Shown: positions 34,446-48,352 of the stretch, one piece after another | Layout: each line of letters starts with the position of its first letter | Position numbering within the stretch: position 1 is the first letter of the stretch | DNA from: Lasiodiplodia sp. COLG20 | Taxonomy: Eukaryota > Ascomycota > Dothideomycetes > Botryosphaeriales > Botryosphaeriaceae | Direction: 5' to 3' | Length of the DNA stretch: 64,000 nucleotides | Assembly (NCBI GenBank): GCA_009801085.1 | Contig: VNWV01000007.1 | Span: 930,001 to 994,000 of the forward strand | Made by a program: the position numbers and the translations under genes | Notes under the pieces: generated by a model | Databases searched by the model: none | What the model saw: the letters and a program-made list of their open reading frames with translations, nothing else | Told to the model about the DNA's origin: nothing

Positions 34446-35975
34446 GATGCGGACGAAGAGGATGTAGGGTCGGGCGAAGAGGATGCAGGGTCGGATGCAG
34501 ATACTACTAACGTAGCCTAGATGCTCTTGTGGTGCATCCTCTGGAGGAGGGCATTTTTGATTCACATGTGCGTGTAACCTACAGTTCGGCTCTCTTTCCG
34601 CCAAGCTTCTGCCGGCTTCGCGCTCTGTACATGTACATAAATCGTCTCGTTTAGCAAACTACACTCTTCAGATTATACCGTCTTGTGCAATTGGCTTAGC
34701 GTCGCGACTGCTACCTAAGCTGTCCACTCGTAACCTTCATAGTTGTCGTTTCCGTCGTTCCCTTCGTCAACTTATTCGTTGTCAAACCGACGATCGAATA
34801 GAGCGAACTGGTGATCTGAGCCCTAGCAGCGCGCATGCACGTCCTTCCAGCTGTTCTTTCGGTGTGCATTGCAGAGAGGGTCTGCGAAGCGTTCGTTCAG
34901 GCGATTGCACAGCTCATCGGCCATGTCGCGTTCGTGACAGGCGGTTGGCAGGCGTCATCTTGGCCGTTTATTGCGTCCTCCAGTGTCTTCGTGCTTGATG
35001 CGCGCAGCAGGTAGAAGGCGTGGCCGTGCAGGCGGGTCATCAGGAAGTCGACGTTTCGATCTTGAATTTCGCGTCGAGGGTCGCCTACGGTGGCGTTGCT
35101 TCGTCGGTCGCATCCATTTGTCGGTCGCGTCGCTTCGTGGTTGCAGGAGGTGTAAGGAAGCGAACCGATTCTGCGCGGGTCGTCGTAGCATCGCGCGAGT
35201 GCTTGACGTACCAGGCAGCTTGCACGAGAAGGTTGAGTCTTGGCAGGTGGGTGAATCGGACAAGAAGCAGCGGAAAGGAAGGCACCGCCAAGCCGGTAGA
35301 TAGTCGGTAAATTGAGCTGGGGTCAGAACCTACCGTTAGGCTTACGCGACTTGAAATGTGGACAATGCGCGGCAAGGACTTCTCTCACATAGGCCGCTTT
35401 GAAGAATTTGTTGCCAAAGAGTGTTCAGATTTCAATTCGCGTAAGCTTGCCGTCTACCGTGACCCCACGCCAAAAAAAAAAAAAAAAAAGGAAACACCCC
35501 CCCGGGGACCTGTCCTTATGTTCCCACATTGTTCTGCATCCTGATCCCGTCCAGGCGTGGTCACATCAGCTTCCATGTAATCAGACTTCCAGGGAGGCGG
35601 GCATTTCCCTTTCGGGCGTTCGTATAGATACAGGCCCGTGCGCAACCATCTCAGCAGGTTGAAGACAGTGATGCAATAAACATTGGACACGTCCGGGCCA
35701 GTCTGACACTTCTCGACCGTCGTATCTCAAAGCGACCAAGCCCCGGGGCTGTGTTGCAGCCAGGGCATTTTCCTGGCGACTACATAAGCTGCGGCTGCTT
35801 GGTCATCCCACCGGCATCCCATCGGGTGCCACCGGAAACGCTTAGTATGGTCGGTACTTATTCATTCGGCATCCCACCTGTACCTATCCTCCACACGAGC
35901 ATACATCCCACTCGGATGCGATTGCTTGACCGTTGGGGCCGCTTCCGCTGGGATACGCGCCCGCACTGGCGAATC
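34446..35975. other. Intergenic region upstream of the C2H2-Zn2Cys6 regulator
   Basis: This includes the in-frame acidic continuation of the preceding gene (to 34520). It also has a GC-rich part with overlapping frames lacking motifs (34950-35310) and an A17-18 homopolymer near 35472-35489. An in-frame ATG at 35916 would extend the regulator by 20 residues. Confidence 0.4.
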
Positions 35976-37457
35976 ATGAGCCACGAACCGCGAGCAAAAC
36001 GACGCAAGGTCGCCGCCGATGATCCGCAGGCCGTCTTCCGCTGCGAGTACCCCGGCTGCGGGTCGGCATACCGCCGCAAGGAGCACCTGAATCGGCATGC
36101 CCAACAGCACACCAAGGAGCCCAGATACTCATGCAACTACTGCGCGCGGAAGTTTTTCCGCAGGTAATCCGTCTGTCCAAAGAAGGTTTCGGGCCTGGAG
36201 CTAATTTGTTTCCAGGGATATTCTGCGTCGACATCTCGAACTCCACGACGAGGACATTGAGCTGACGAGATCGCGGACCGCCAAAGCCTGCGACGTCTGC
36301 CGCTCCCGCAAGACCCGCTGCGACGGCAACACGCCGTGCCGCACATGCTCCGAGAAGAGCCTGGCCTGTACCTACGGCCAGAGACGGACCAACACTGCAC
36401 CCGCCCCGGTTGTTGAAGAAAGCACCCGCAGCGACAGCGCCACGCCCACGCCGACGCATCCGTACTTTGTCGAGAACTTCGACGACGCCCAGCTCACGCC
36501 ACGAGCGCTGCTCCCGCAACAGCAATTCGACGATCCTACCGTGGCCGACCTGTCGTACGCCACCCAACACTTCGCTCTCGACGCCTCGATGCTCGTCCCC
36601 AACGGCTTCTCGCTCGACAGCCACACCTGGGCCAATTTCCCCAATCTTGCCACTATCAGACGCCACGCCGGTGCGTACTGGCACGTTTTCCACCCGAAGT
36701 GGCTCTTCCTCCACAAAGCGTCGTTCCGGCCCGAGCAGGAACCGCCCTTCTTGCTGCTGTCAATGGTCACGGCCAGCCTCTGGGTGGGCGGCGGTATTGC
36801 TGACGGCTGCGACGACCAGGCGGCCCGCGTTGTCGCCGTTGACCTGCACAGGCGGTTGATGGTCATGTTGTACCAGCAGCGCGTACGTCCTTTGTCTCGT
36901 CCGCTCTCCCCTCCGATGCACTGACTCACTCGGCCATGCAGGACAAATGGGACGTCAATCCGCCGGCAACCTGGCCGCTCGGCACCCTCCAAGGCATCCT
37001 CATCCACCTCATCCTTGCTGCCTTCTATGGCCTCCCTCTGTCCTCGCCCACCGGTTGTACCGCTGATCCCGCTCGAAACACCCGGAAGCTCCTCGCTGAC
37101 CTCGTCTGCTGCTGCCGCCGCCTGGGCGCCTTCGACTACCCCACACTCATGAGGCAGTTCGGCAAGCAGGACTTGGCGCTCGTGACCTGGGTCAGGGTGG
37201 AGGAGGTAAAGAGATTGGTCGTCGTGCTGTGGAAAATCTGCGACTGGGTGGGTGATGGCGGAGAAGGAGCACTGTTGTCGTGGGGTGAGTTGAGGTTTCA
37301 GATGCCGGAACCAGATGAGCTGTGGACCGCCGAGGGCATCAAGGAGTTTTTGGACAGGCGAGAGAGGTGTGGGTTGAGCGGAAAGAAATGCGACGAGGAG
37401 GAGAATTGGATCTGTAATGTCCTGGGAGCCGGCAGTGTGGCGACACCGCGAGCCTGA
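35976..37457 (+). CDS. Dual-zinc transcription factor: two C2H2 fingers plus Zn(II)2Cys6 cluster
   Basis: Three exons (35976-36163, 36216-36882, 36942-37457) give 456 aa. A basic start (PRAKRRKV) is followed by C2H2 finger 1 (CEYPGCGSAYRRKEHLNRH), finger 2 (CNYCARKFFRRDILRRHLEL, with the first intron inside) and a Zn2Cys6 cluster near residues 88-114 (CDVCRSRKTRCDG then CRTCSEKSLAC). A partial fungal regulatory domain follows (YWHVFHPKWLFLHKASF, ATWPLGTLQGILIHLILAAF). This C2H2 plus Zn2Cys6 layout is a known ascomycete subclass. At 456 aa it is shorter than most relatives, and the usual C-terminal helices are missing or reduced. The start at 35976 is preferred over 35916 because it directly precedes the basic region. 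It lies upstream of the ammonia-lyase gene, which reads towards it. Confidence 0.9.
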
Positions 37458-38209
37458 GACAAAAGAAATGAATTATGCATGACATCAGAAGGAAGGAACG
37501 CCGTGTTATCGGTAGCCATGTCGCTCCTTCCTCACATCCACCTTCTTCTGCTTTGGGACTAGCGCGGCCCCGTGCACTCCGTGTCCTTTATCGCAGATTC
37601 GACCCTTCAACGACTTCTGCGATCCATGCGAGCGCACGAACACGGCGGCAATCATTGCGACTCAACACCATGGCATGCTGGTCTACACTGGGTACAGATA
37701 TCACCACCTCTGAAAGACCCCGACGGTTCCACGACTTAGAGAATGCACATCCCAGCCCGACACGCAGCCAACGCCTGAAGGATCAGTGGGTCTGGGAGAT
37801 ATTGAGCGTCGCAGTCAGCACATCCTGTACCTGTACTGATATTGCCGCTTACCGAATGCATCAGTCGATACAAGTGGCTCCATTTCTTCCAGAACTCGAG
37901 ATCTTCAGGTTTTCGATGATGCAAGCAGAGGCCCTCTCCGCCCCTTGCTCTTTCTGTGGCGAATGAAGACCAAGACCTGGCTTGCGTCTCTGGCTTGCAT
38001 CACTTGTCTGGCCGTGGACCAAGCTACCAACTGGGATTCCCTTGACAACCGAACCATAGGAAGCGATGGGCCAAATTCAAGTCAGCAACCGAAAGGAGAA
38101 ATCCACCTTGAATTCGAGACATAAACATTCAGCTAATTGCTCAGAGATGTTTGGTCCAGCATGTTTGTTATCGTGCTATCGAATTCTCCACGAGAGCAGC
38201 TACTGCAGC
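37458..38209. other. Intergenic region between convergent genes
   Basis: About 750 bp between the 3' ends of the dual-zinc regulator and the ammonia-lyase. Short frames have no motifs. Nothing recognised. Confidence 0.4.
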
Positions 38210-39472
38210 TCACCGAGAGAAGCTTGCCTGCTTCTCAAATACCATCCCAGGCCCAGTGCCCACAAGTTTCTCGTATATTTCGGGATCAGTCGCACCCTCA
38301 AGCCCAAAAAGTAGAACCTGACTATTGCTGTCTAAACCCAATTTTTCACGAAGCGATAGATCTTCTCCGGCTCTTAGCATAAGCCCCATGCTTGCCGCCG
38401 AGGATTCTCCACACACGACAGGAATATCTTGTCCCAGTCCGGTCGCTAGAGCCTTCATGCCATCGACAGCGGTCGAGTCTGGCACAGTAATGAAGTCGCT
38501 GGCAAGCCACAAAAGGATTTTCAACGCCGCGGGTGACGGGGTGCGACAAGCTAGACCAGCCATCAAAGTTCGGAGATCGCCCGGAGAGTCCTGAAGTCCT
38601 CCTTGTTTCGCGCTCTGAAAAAGGCAGTCTGCCGCTAATGGTTCGACGACAACGAAGCGTGGAAGACCTTCGCGGACCGCTGCCTTGGAACTTTGGTTTT
38701 GTTTGAATCGAGTGAGGAATCCCAGGAATACAGCCGCGGCGATGCTGCCCACTCCGCCGCACACAAAGACGTGAGTGATTCTTTCCAGTTCCGGGATCAT
38801 GTGAAGTGCCTCCTCAACAACAACCATGTATGCGTTCATCACATGCTGAGGGATGCCACTGTCGAAATCGCTCCAGGAGGTGCCGCTGACGAAGTGCCAC
38901 CCGTTCATTTGCGCGTCTTTCCTTGCTCGCTCGACCGATGCCTCGTACTCTCCATCAATGCGAATAACCACGGCGCCCAGTTGCTGCATCGCCTCTGCAC
39001 GACCGCTGCTCACGTGGTTGTGGATGTAGTCGACACAACGACAGCCGAAAATCTTTGCTCCATAAGCAAGGCCTCTTCCCTGATTCCCGTCTGTAGCAAC
39101 GCAGACGGTGATGCGTTGAGTGATTTCGTGGTATCTCCCTGACCGCAGCTCGGCAGACGATGGGTGCACACCTGTGTGCAAAAATACCTCATGCGCCAAA
39201 ATTTTGTAGACGGCGTACGGTGCACCAAGCGCCTTGAAGGACCCAAGCTCCGTGCCGAATCTCATGCTCTCGTCTTTGAGAAAGAGTTTGCTGATTCCCA
39301 TTTGGCGGGCGAAGTTTGGAAGATCTCGAAGCGGTTGCGGCTTGTATTCGGGCCAGCTTTGTATCTCGTCGACGGCTTGTTTCCAGTTGCAAAGGTTCTG
39401 AACGCATATCGAAGCATCATTCTCGGCGGCTTGGTTGAACCGAAGGATATTGAAATGGTGGGAAAATTCCAT
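38210..39472 (-). CDS. Diaminopropionate ammonia-lyase (PLP fold type II)
   Basis: An intronless gene of 420 aa. Key blocks are KLFLKDESMRFGTELGSFKA with the Schiff-base Lys80, VCVATDGNQGRGLAYGAKIF, YIHNHVSSGRAEAMQQLGA, FVCGGVGSIAAAVFLGFL (phosphate-binding Gly-rich loop), FVVVEPLAADCLFQSA and CGESSAASMGLM. This order and spacing match 2,3-diaminopropionate ammonia-lyase of the tryptophan synthase beta/threonine deaminase superfamily, which turns diaminopropionate into pyruvate and two ammonia. Length fits the family (about 400 aa). No signal peptide is seen, so it is cytosolic. It is divergent from the dehydrogenase gene at 40163 and may belong to a small amino-acid catabolic group; the grouping is only positional. 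Confidence 0.92.
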   Translation of the reverse strand: MEFSHHFNILRFNQAAENDASICVQNLCNWKQAVDEIQSWPEYKPQPLRDLPNFARQMGISKLFLKDESMRFGTELGSFKALGAPYAVYKILAHEVFLHTGVHPSSAELRSGRYHEITQRITVCVATDGNQGRGLAYGAKIFGCRCVDYIHNHVSSGRAEAMQQLGAVVIRIDGEYEASVERARKDAQMNGWHFVSGTSWSDFDSGIPQHVMNAYMVVVEEALHMIPELERITHVFVCGGVGSIAAAVFLGFLTRFKQNQSSKAAVREGLPRFVVVEPLAADCLFQSAKQGGLQDSPGDLRTLMAGLACRTPSPAALKILLWLASDFITVPDSTAVDGMKALATGLGQDIPVVCGESSAASMGLMLRAGEDLSLREKLGLDSNSQVLLFGLEGATDPEIYEKLVGTGPGMVFEKQASFSR

Positions 39473-40162
39473 TACGGTCGAGAAAGAAGAATGTCTTGGT
39501 CTGGGAATAGCGTATTACCAAGGGCGGCGGAGCAAGAGAAAGCACAATGGCCCCAGAAGTTGGCCATTGCCGAGTGATCTTATATATCTGCAAAGCTCCC
39601 AAGATTGCAATTCAAATCAATACGATAAGACATCAATATTCAACCAATGAAGTCGTGTTTGGTGAAAGTGGTTGGGATGTCTCGGCGGTTTGGAAGGGTC
39701 ACCGAGAAGCAACGTCATGAATATACCGAGGTCACTTCAAGGATGCGGCGCTACTTCATATGCATCTCGGCGAAAATGACAACTTCACCGATGGAGACTG
39801 AACAAATAAAGTGCATGCCTCCATTTAATATGTAGAGCGAATATTCTGGTGTGATAGGGCCGAGCTTGATGACGTCAGCAAAGCGCTCCCCGAGGTTTAG
39901 TCAATTAAATGTTAGTCAACCAACGAGCGGTGTCGTCTGGGGCGATGTCGTTTGAAGGGCGCATCTCACTAGTCGCCTGAGATTTTTATCACGCTAAACG
40001 TGTCGAAAACGCTCTGGTTTCTTTCACGGAACCGGTTCATATTTCGTTCACGCTGCTACTTACATTCACAGCATCCAATCCGCAAACAAACACGTCGTCG
40101 GGTTTTTCTCCAGCATCTTATCACTTCTTAAACGAAATCTGTCGCTCTACACTGCCGAGATA
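39473..40162. promoter_or_regulatory. Shared upstream region of ammonia-lyase and dehydrogenase
   Basis: 690 bp between divergent start codons. The dehydrogenase side is pyrimidine-rich before its ATG. It contains the CRE-like TGACGTCA (within gatgacgtcagc near 39870), a consensus for bZIP factors. No RNA or repeat was seen. Confidence 0.45.
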
Positions 40163-41020
40163 ATGCGCGTCGGCTTCTTGGGACTTGGGGTCATGGGCGT
40201 GCCTATGGCATTGAACCTGTCCCGCAAATTCCCTCTGACCGTTTGGAATCGAAGCTCATCCAAGTATCCTCTTTTGACTCAAACGGGCGCAAAGATTGGC
40301 GAAACACCATCCAACGTGGTGGAATGCTCCGAGATCATCTTTTCCATGTTGTTTGATGGTGCTGCAATCAAAGCCATCCTCGACGACGACTTCAAGCGAG
40401 CCATGCGGGGCAAGATACTCGTCAACAGCAGCTCCGTGACAGTCGAATGCAGCCAATACCTGGCGGAGCAGATCAATCAAGCCGGTGGCCAATTCATCGA
40501 AATGCCTGTCAGCGGCAGCAAAGTTCCCGCAGAGCAAGGTCAGCTGGTCGGCATGCTCGCCGGCGACCCTGAAGTCGCGGAGCGGGTCAAACCGATCGTG
40601 GAGCCCATGACGAAAGCTGCAATCTACTGCGGGCCCATCGGCTCGGGCCTGAAGACGAAATACTCTGCCAATCTCTTCCTGATCTCCATGACTGCCGGCT
40701 TGGCTGAGGCCATGAGCCTTGCGCAGGCGCAGGGGCTAGACCTGGAAACCTTCGGACAGGTGCTTGATGCGGGCCCGATGTCGTCTGCGTATTCCAGATT
40801 AAAGATTGCCAAGATCATCAACCAGGACTGGTCTGCCCAGGCCGCCATCAAGGATTGCTACAACAGCACACAGCTTATCCATTCAGCCGCGAAGGAAGCC
40901 GGTATCCGCTCGCCTATGATCCAGCTCTGCGAATCGTTGTACAAAGAAGCGAACGAGTCCGGACTCAGTGAAGAGGACATGATTGCTGTTCATAAAATAA
41001 CCCAGTTGGGGAAGCGTTGA
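40163..41020 (+). CDS. 3-hydroxyisobutyrate dehydrogenase-family oxidoreductase
   Basis: An intronless gene of 285 aa. The NAD(P)-binding loop is at the very N-terminus (MRVGFLGLGVMGVPMALNLS). Then come MPVSGSKVPAEQGQLVGMLAG, the family's substrate-binding segment, and GPIGSGLKTKYSANLFLISM carrying the catalytic Lys. The C-terminal all-helical domain (AGIRSPMIQLCESLYKEANE) is complete. Members oxidise 3-hydroxy acids (3-hydroxyisobutyrate, tartronate, 4-hydroxybutyrate-type substrates). The substrate is not deducible. There is no mitochondrial presequence, unlike the valine-pathway enzyme, so a cytosolic beta-hydroxyacid dehydrogenase is more likely. Confidence 0.92.
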   Translation: MRVGFLGLGVMGVPMALNLSRKFPLTVWNRSSSKYPLLTQTGAKIGETPSNVVECSEIIFSMLFDGAAIKAILDDDFKRAMRGKILVNSSSVTVECSQYLAEQINQAGGQFIEMPVSGSKVPAEQGQLVGMLAGDPEVAERVKPIVEPMTKAAIYCGPIGSGLKTKYSANLFLISMTAGLAEAMSLAQAQGLDLETFGQVLDAGPMSSAYSRLKIAKIINQDWSAQAAIKDCYNSTQLIHSAAKEAGIRSPMIQLCESLYKEANESGLSEEDMIAVHKITQLGKR

Positions 41021-41826
41021 GATATTGATATTGCGAAAAGGAAAGTCAACGTCATGTGGGAGGAAAAGCCACGCCCTGGATCCTGCTGTTCTTTTGTGAC
41101 GGCCATGTTCTTGAAGGCTTTACTCCTTTTGAAAGGATGTATTTGCACTGTGTACCATAGTTGCTTCATAGGTAGCTTAGTCAGGCGAACAGAGTATAAA
41201 GCCTCCACCCTCACGCTCTTCATACCACTCGTCCACGGTGGAGAATACTATCTCGTTTCACCACCACTTGTAGCAATAATAGAGTCCATACTGTTCCTTC
41301 ACGAGAAATGCTGATCGATCTGGTTTGGGTGGTAAAGAAAGCGGACGTTCAGAGGTTAGTACTACTCTTAAATAGGTTAGCGCTCATCAACTGGCGCTAT
41401 GACCACCCTGCTCTGTGGGTTGGGATTCTTCGAGCTTTGATAGAGAACATCTTGGATCAGTGCCGAAGCTGAGGAATCAGTAACAAAAATGCAAGAAGCA
41501 AAGAACCAGCGCACGCTCAATGCTATTCTACTCAGGATTGATGGGGAAGAAGCAATGGTAATCGGTAGCCACGAAGGACAAAAAAGACTGAAAGCCAGGT
41601 GTCGACCTTAAAATCCGCGCTTCACCCTGCAGGTCTCTCTTCGCCAAATCAATCTTCATCTTGTCAACGAATGCTCAAATAAGACCAGTCGCCAAAAACT
41701 AAAACCAAAAATTTGTTCACTTCACATATCAACTTTTCCCGATCCTTTCCATTTCCCATACATTCCTCAGCCACGAAAAGATCCGGATATCCTATTTTTT
41801 ATTTCCCTATTCCGTAGATTCTCTCT
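41021..41826. other. Intergenic region between convergent genes
   Basis: About 800 bp between the 3' ends of the dehydrogenase and PRMT5. It is AT-rich around 41640-41820. No gene or repeat was recognised. Confidence 0.4.
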
Positions 41827-44579
41827 CTACATCAGACAACCATTCTTCTTGCTCGAGTGAAGATCTGACACCGCAACCCTCAACTTCTTGCCTCCAACGT
41901 CTACAAACGCCTCAACCAGCCATTCATACCAGACCTTACGGTCATCCGTCTGGCGCCACATGCTGACCGCGATCTCCGAATCGTCGGGAATGTAGACCGG
42001 GTTCTAATACACGCGGTTCACCATTAGTTATGCTCCTAACATCTGACACACGTAAAAGCATGTCACATGGAGAAGAGAGTAGAGAAGTAAAGACGTACCT
42101 TCAACGGGAAGTAAATCGGGAACCAACTAATCATGTCCTTGCTCTTCTCATCGATAGTATTCGGGTTCGTGCTGAGCTCGATCTTCCTTCCCCACTTCCC
42201 CGGTTGCTCGCCCTCGCACGTGTACAATACCGTCTCGAAGTAGCCGCCGAGGCCGTGGCACACGCCGCGTTTGGCGCAGCGGAATGACAGGCGCGAGAAG
42301 CGCATATTGTGTTCGTTGGCGCCGTCGCCACCTGTCGCGCCGCCCGCGCCGCCCGCGATGCTTCCGCCTTCCCGCAGTTTCGCCTGTGCCAGAACGGCCG
42401 GCGGCAGTGGGTGCGTAAACTCCCAGACGAGCTGAACGTCTGGCGTAAGCGCGGTGGTTTCCGACGGGTTCTTGGTGGCGGCAGAGGCGCCATTTTTAGC
42501 CGCCGAGGCGTAGCTGCCAGCGACTGGTGAGGCAGGGCCGCCGCCGCTGCTGCTGCTGGCGGCCTGCGTGGCAGGGAGGGTGGAGAGGTAGTCGATCTGG
42601 TGGAGCATGACGACGTGGGGAGTCTCAGGGGTAGTAGGGTCCGAGAGGGTGCGGTTGTTGATGTCTGCATGGAGCTTGGGTGCCGAGAGAGGAGTGAGAT
42701 GCGCAGTATAGCTGGCCGGGATGCTAATTCCGTGGGTAGGGTTGAGCACATGCTGGACGCCGTCCAAGCACTCTGGGGACAGCTCGTTATCAGCGAACGA
42801 GCCCAACAGCTCGGAGACCAAGATATCGACATGGCCGTGGGAGCCATCGGGGCGGTGCGGACCCTTCCAGAAACGCATGTCGGACTTGACCACAGTGACT
42901 TGACCGGCCCAAGAGTCTCGGTTGTGACGCTGCAACAGCACGTATGCGTTCGGGTTCTTCTCTACCGCCCACATGTCGATTTTAACACCGGAGTTGCGTG
43001 ACGCATTGAGCGAGCGCGTCACAAGAGGACCACGGCCAGCTCCAGCAACAGCAACGACGACCTTGCCATCTGGGCCTGAGCCTTGCTTATTCTGCGCGGC
43101 CCAGTCCAGCAGCGCTTGCTCAACGGCGTTCTGGTACCATTCGTACTTGACTGGATCCTTCTCGAATACCTCGTACGTGATGCTCTCAAGATTATCCGCC
43201 AGAGGCTGCAGTGGAGCTTGGAGGAAATCTTGGTAGCCAGAGCCGAAGCGCTCAATCTGCGACTTGGGCGGCTGGTTCTTCTGAAGGTGGCGGATGTAGC
43301 TAAGATGGGGAGTCGGGTCTGCTTGTTGCTTCTGTTTCCCGGCCGGCATCTTGGCGGCTTCGGCGGGAGTAGGTTCGGACGAAGGCTGGAATCCGGGTGT
43401 GAACGAGCCGGCCTCTGGGGAGAGCAGCCCGTTTGACATGGTCATGAGGGTCTCATCATCGTCCACGCCGGGAACGGGGCCAATGTCTGAGAGCAACAAC
43501 CACGGCGTATTGCGGAGGCGGGTGTAGCGGGTTAGCAGCGCCTGATGTGAGACGGAAAGGACGCTATATCCTCGTTTGTTTTTCAGGAAGGCGAAGCCAG
43601 GAATGGAAAGGAGGCGTAGAGGTTCGGAGAACCACCGGGACTGAATAGAAATTGGAGGAAGTTGGCGAGGTAGAGTCAACGCTATTCCAATGGACATCAG
43701 CAGCAGCTCGTACTTTGGGGGCGGAATAGCGCATTTTTAAGATCCTGTGGTCAGATCTTTGATGATTGAGGCCAATAGGAAAGCGGATGTGGTAGATGAT
43801 TTGAATTCTTACCTACGGAGAGCCTCGAGTTGTATTTACATACAGTTCTGATCAGATTCCACGCATCCCAGGTTCCGAAAAGGTCAAGCGCTGCATGCTG
43901 CTTGGAGCCAGATGTCTTCAGATACTTCTCGCGCGCGAAGGGAGCGAGGTGCCCCATCTCGTCATTCTGGTCTACACTGGGGTCATCGACCATGGGCTGC
44001 AGGATCACAATGTTGATGTAAGGACCGACGGCCAGAGCCTCCTGAACGGAGCGCGCAAACTGAGACACGCCGGCGGCCTGAATGTCGCCATGGTGCAGCT
44101 TGGGACCCTGAACGATGATGTTGCCAACGCCGCAGAACGAGGCATACGCGACTTCCTGGGTGAAAACCTGGCGGGATACGTGCGCAATCACGGGGTCAGG
44201 AGAAGCAAGATCGATCCACGGGCTGGAAAGAGCGAGTAGCTGCGAGATGGTGTCGCCGGGTGCCAGGATGGTGTCGTCGGGCGTGAGGGGGCTGATCAGC
44301 GGCAGCGGAAGGTCTTCGGCAGGCCGAGCCTCCAGCTGAGCGTAATGCTCCGAGAGAAGTTTCAGAACACGGGTGTGGAAATGCTCGTTGGTGATGGGGG
44401 CAGTGAGCATGTCATACTAGAGCGAGTCAGCCTGCGGGTGTGGCTTGAGGTCGAGGTTGACGTACGCCGAGGTCCTGGGCCTGATGCAGCAGCAGCTCCG
44501 TCACGGGATGGCTGCGGCGGGTCTCATGGTGGCCGACGTAGAAAATGGGCATGTCCTCCATGCTGGCGGACGATTCCAT
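41827..44579 (-). CDS. PRMT5: Protein arginine N-methyltransferase 5 (type II)
   Basis: Four exons (44579-44466, 44416-43813, 43681-42099, 42003-41827) give 825 aa. The N-terminal TIM-barrel-like domain includes LGYDMLTAPITNEHFHTRVL and DLFGTWDAWNLIRTVCKYNS. The Rossmann methyltransferase core has the S-adenosylmethionine motif VVAVAGAGRGPLV and the double-E loop VSELLGSFADNELSPECLDG. The beta-barrel follows, with MRFSRLSFRCAKRGVCHGLGGYF and a C-terminal strand region (NPVYIPDDSEIAVSMWRQTD). PRMT5 makes symmetric dimethylarginine on Sm proteins and histones; the fungal counterparts are Skb1/Hsl7. The barrel contains a Gly/Ala-rich insert (AGGAGGATGGDGANE) and a Ser/Gly loop. Its start lies 330 bp from that of PRP43, so the two spliceosome-linked genes may share a promoter. 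Confidence 0.94.
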
Positions 44580-44909
44580 AGCAGGGCGCGGGGCGGGCGG
44601 ATCGCGCGGCTGGTGCGACGACAATGGAGCGGAAAATCGGCAGGAGTGAGCACAGCGCAGCCTGGCCCTGGGAGAATCAGGTGCAGCGCGCGCAACTCTG
44701 AGGCCAAAATTTCGAGGGTCCACGGTCGCGGTCGCGCTTTGGCGCCAGGCGCGGAGCAGCGCGATTTGCCATCCGTGCGCGGGCGGTGAGCCGCTGACAT
44801 AAGCGCGGGTCGCGAATTATTTTGCGCCAAAAGTCCAAACACCATCGCCGAGCGCAGCCAGGACACGGACAGGCTGCCTTCCTCGCCATCCCTCCCGCTG
44901 CACGCCGCC
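44580..44909. promoter_or_regulatory. Bidirectional promoter of PRMT5 and PRP43
   Basis: 330 bp of GC-rich sequence between two divergent start codons. No TATA box is seen, as is common for housekeeping pairs. Confidence 0.6.
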
Positions 44910-47226
<2,317 letters not shown>

Positions 47227-48352
47227 AGTGGTGCTGAGTCAAGCACAATTTGCAGCACTTTTTCTTGATGCATGCCGCTCCGGACCGGTGGCCATCGTCG
47301 TTTGTTCTTCTTTTTTTTCAGCGTGGCGCAGGGTGGGTGTCCTACGGGTCTCCTACGGACCGGAAATAGAGAATGGCCCATTTCATTACTTGAAGCTACA
47401 GGTGCATTTCTACTTGGCGCTAAGAGGGCAAAAACCGGAACAAAATTTCGGGAGGTCTTGCTCCCAGGGACTACATTGGCCCAGTCAAAGTTGGCCTACG
47501 CATAGGATGGTGGTCGGGCTTGAAGTGAGAACAAATGAATGGCAGCTTCATCGAGCAGGACCTTCTGAGGAGTGGAAAAGGGGCTTCTAACAGAAGTACA
47601 GAGATCTTGCACGGTCAATATGGTTGTTGGCTTGAAGTTGAATTGAAGCAGTCTCTGCGTCAGTATTTATTTTCAAGATTTTGCTGATGTGTGTGTGTTT
47701 CCTGCGAGCGATGGGTGGTTGTTTAGGGTTCTGCTCGTAGATATTGTCAAGTTAACCTGTCTTGTGCGCATGTTTTGGGCGCCCTCGCGTGCAAGTCATC
47801 ACTGGATCACCATCTGTATAGAGAAAAACAACGACATGAAATCCGGTCAACGGAGAACATGGAAATGCTGACGAGGAAGAAGATACCTTCTACGGATGAC
47901 GTCGATGAATCTACATGACAAAAGTAATTGACACGGGGAAAGGGGAAAAAGCAATTCAAACAATGTTCATTCATGGGAAGCTAAGTAAAGTCCGCGCATC
48001 CGTCACCGTCTCGAAACTTCTGCTTCGAAAGGATTTAGTCGGTTCATTGTAGCAACGAAGCCCGCATCTTGCTAGTCGGTGGTCCCTTCACAACGGGTTG
48101 TCACCGGTCAGGGTCTTCCGGTAACGCGACAATTTTTGGCGTATGTAAGAGAGCAGATCCAACCTCGCACATCGGCTTGGGTCCCTTGCCCCACATGTGC
48201 GGGCGGCCTGACCCGGAGCAGCGCAACGCAACGCAAGCCTTCCCATCTGCGCGCGGCCAGAGCACGATCATCCACCCGCGTATTTTCCTGACGGGAAAAA
48301 AGACATTCTTGCATCACTCGTCCCCCGCATCGACGAGTCCCGGCCCTGGTCC
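47227..48352. other. Intergenic region between PRP43 and THI80
   Basis: About 1.1 kb. I searched the stretch before the thiamine gene for the conserved TPP-riboswitch core (CTGAGA and downstream partner) and did not find it. No RNA gene or repeat was recognised. Confidence 0.4.

Noticed and set aside
35974..36714. 246-codon minus-strand frame
   Set aside because: Antisense to the dual-zinc regulator, which has unmistakable zinc-finger motifs.
42131..42847. 238-codon minus-strand frame
   Set aside because: Out-of-frame shadow of PRMT5 exon 3. Composition is Ser/Arg/Pro-rich without a motif.
47900..48352. TPP riboswitch upstream of thiamine pyrophosphokinase
   Set aside because: The conserved riboswitch core sequences were not found in the leader or intron.
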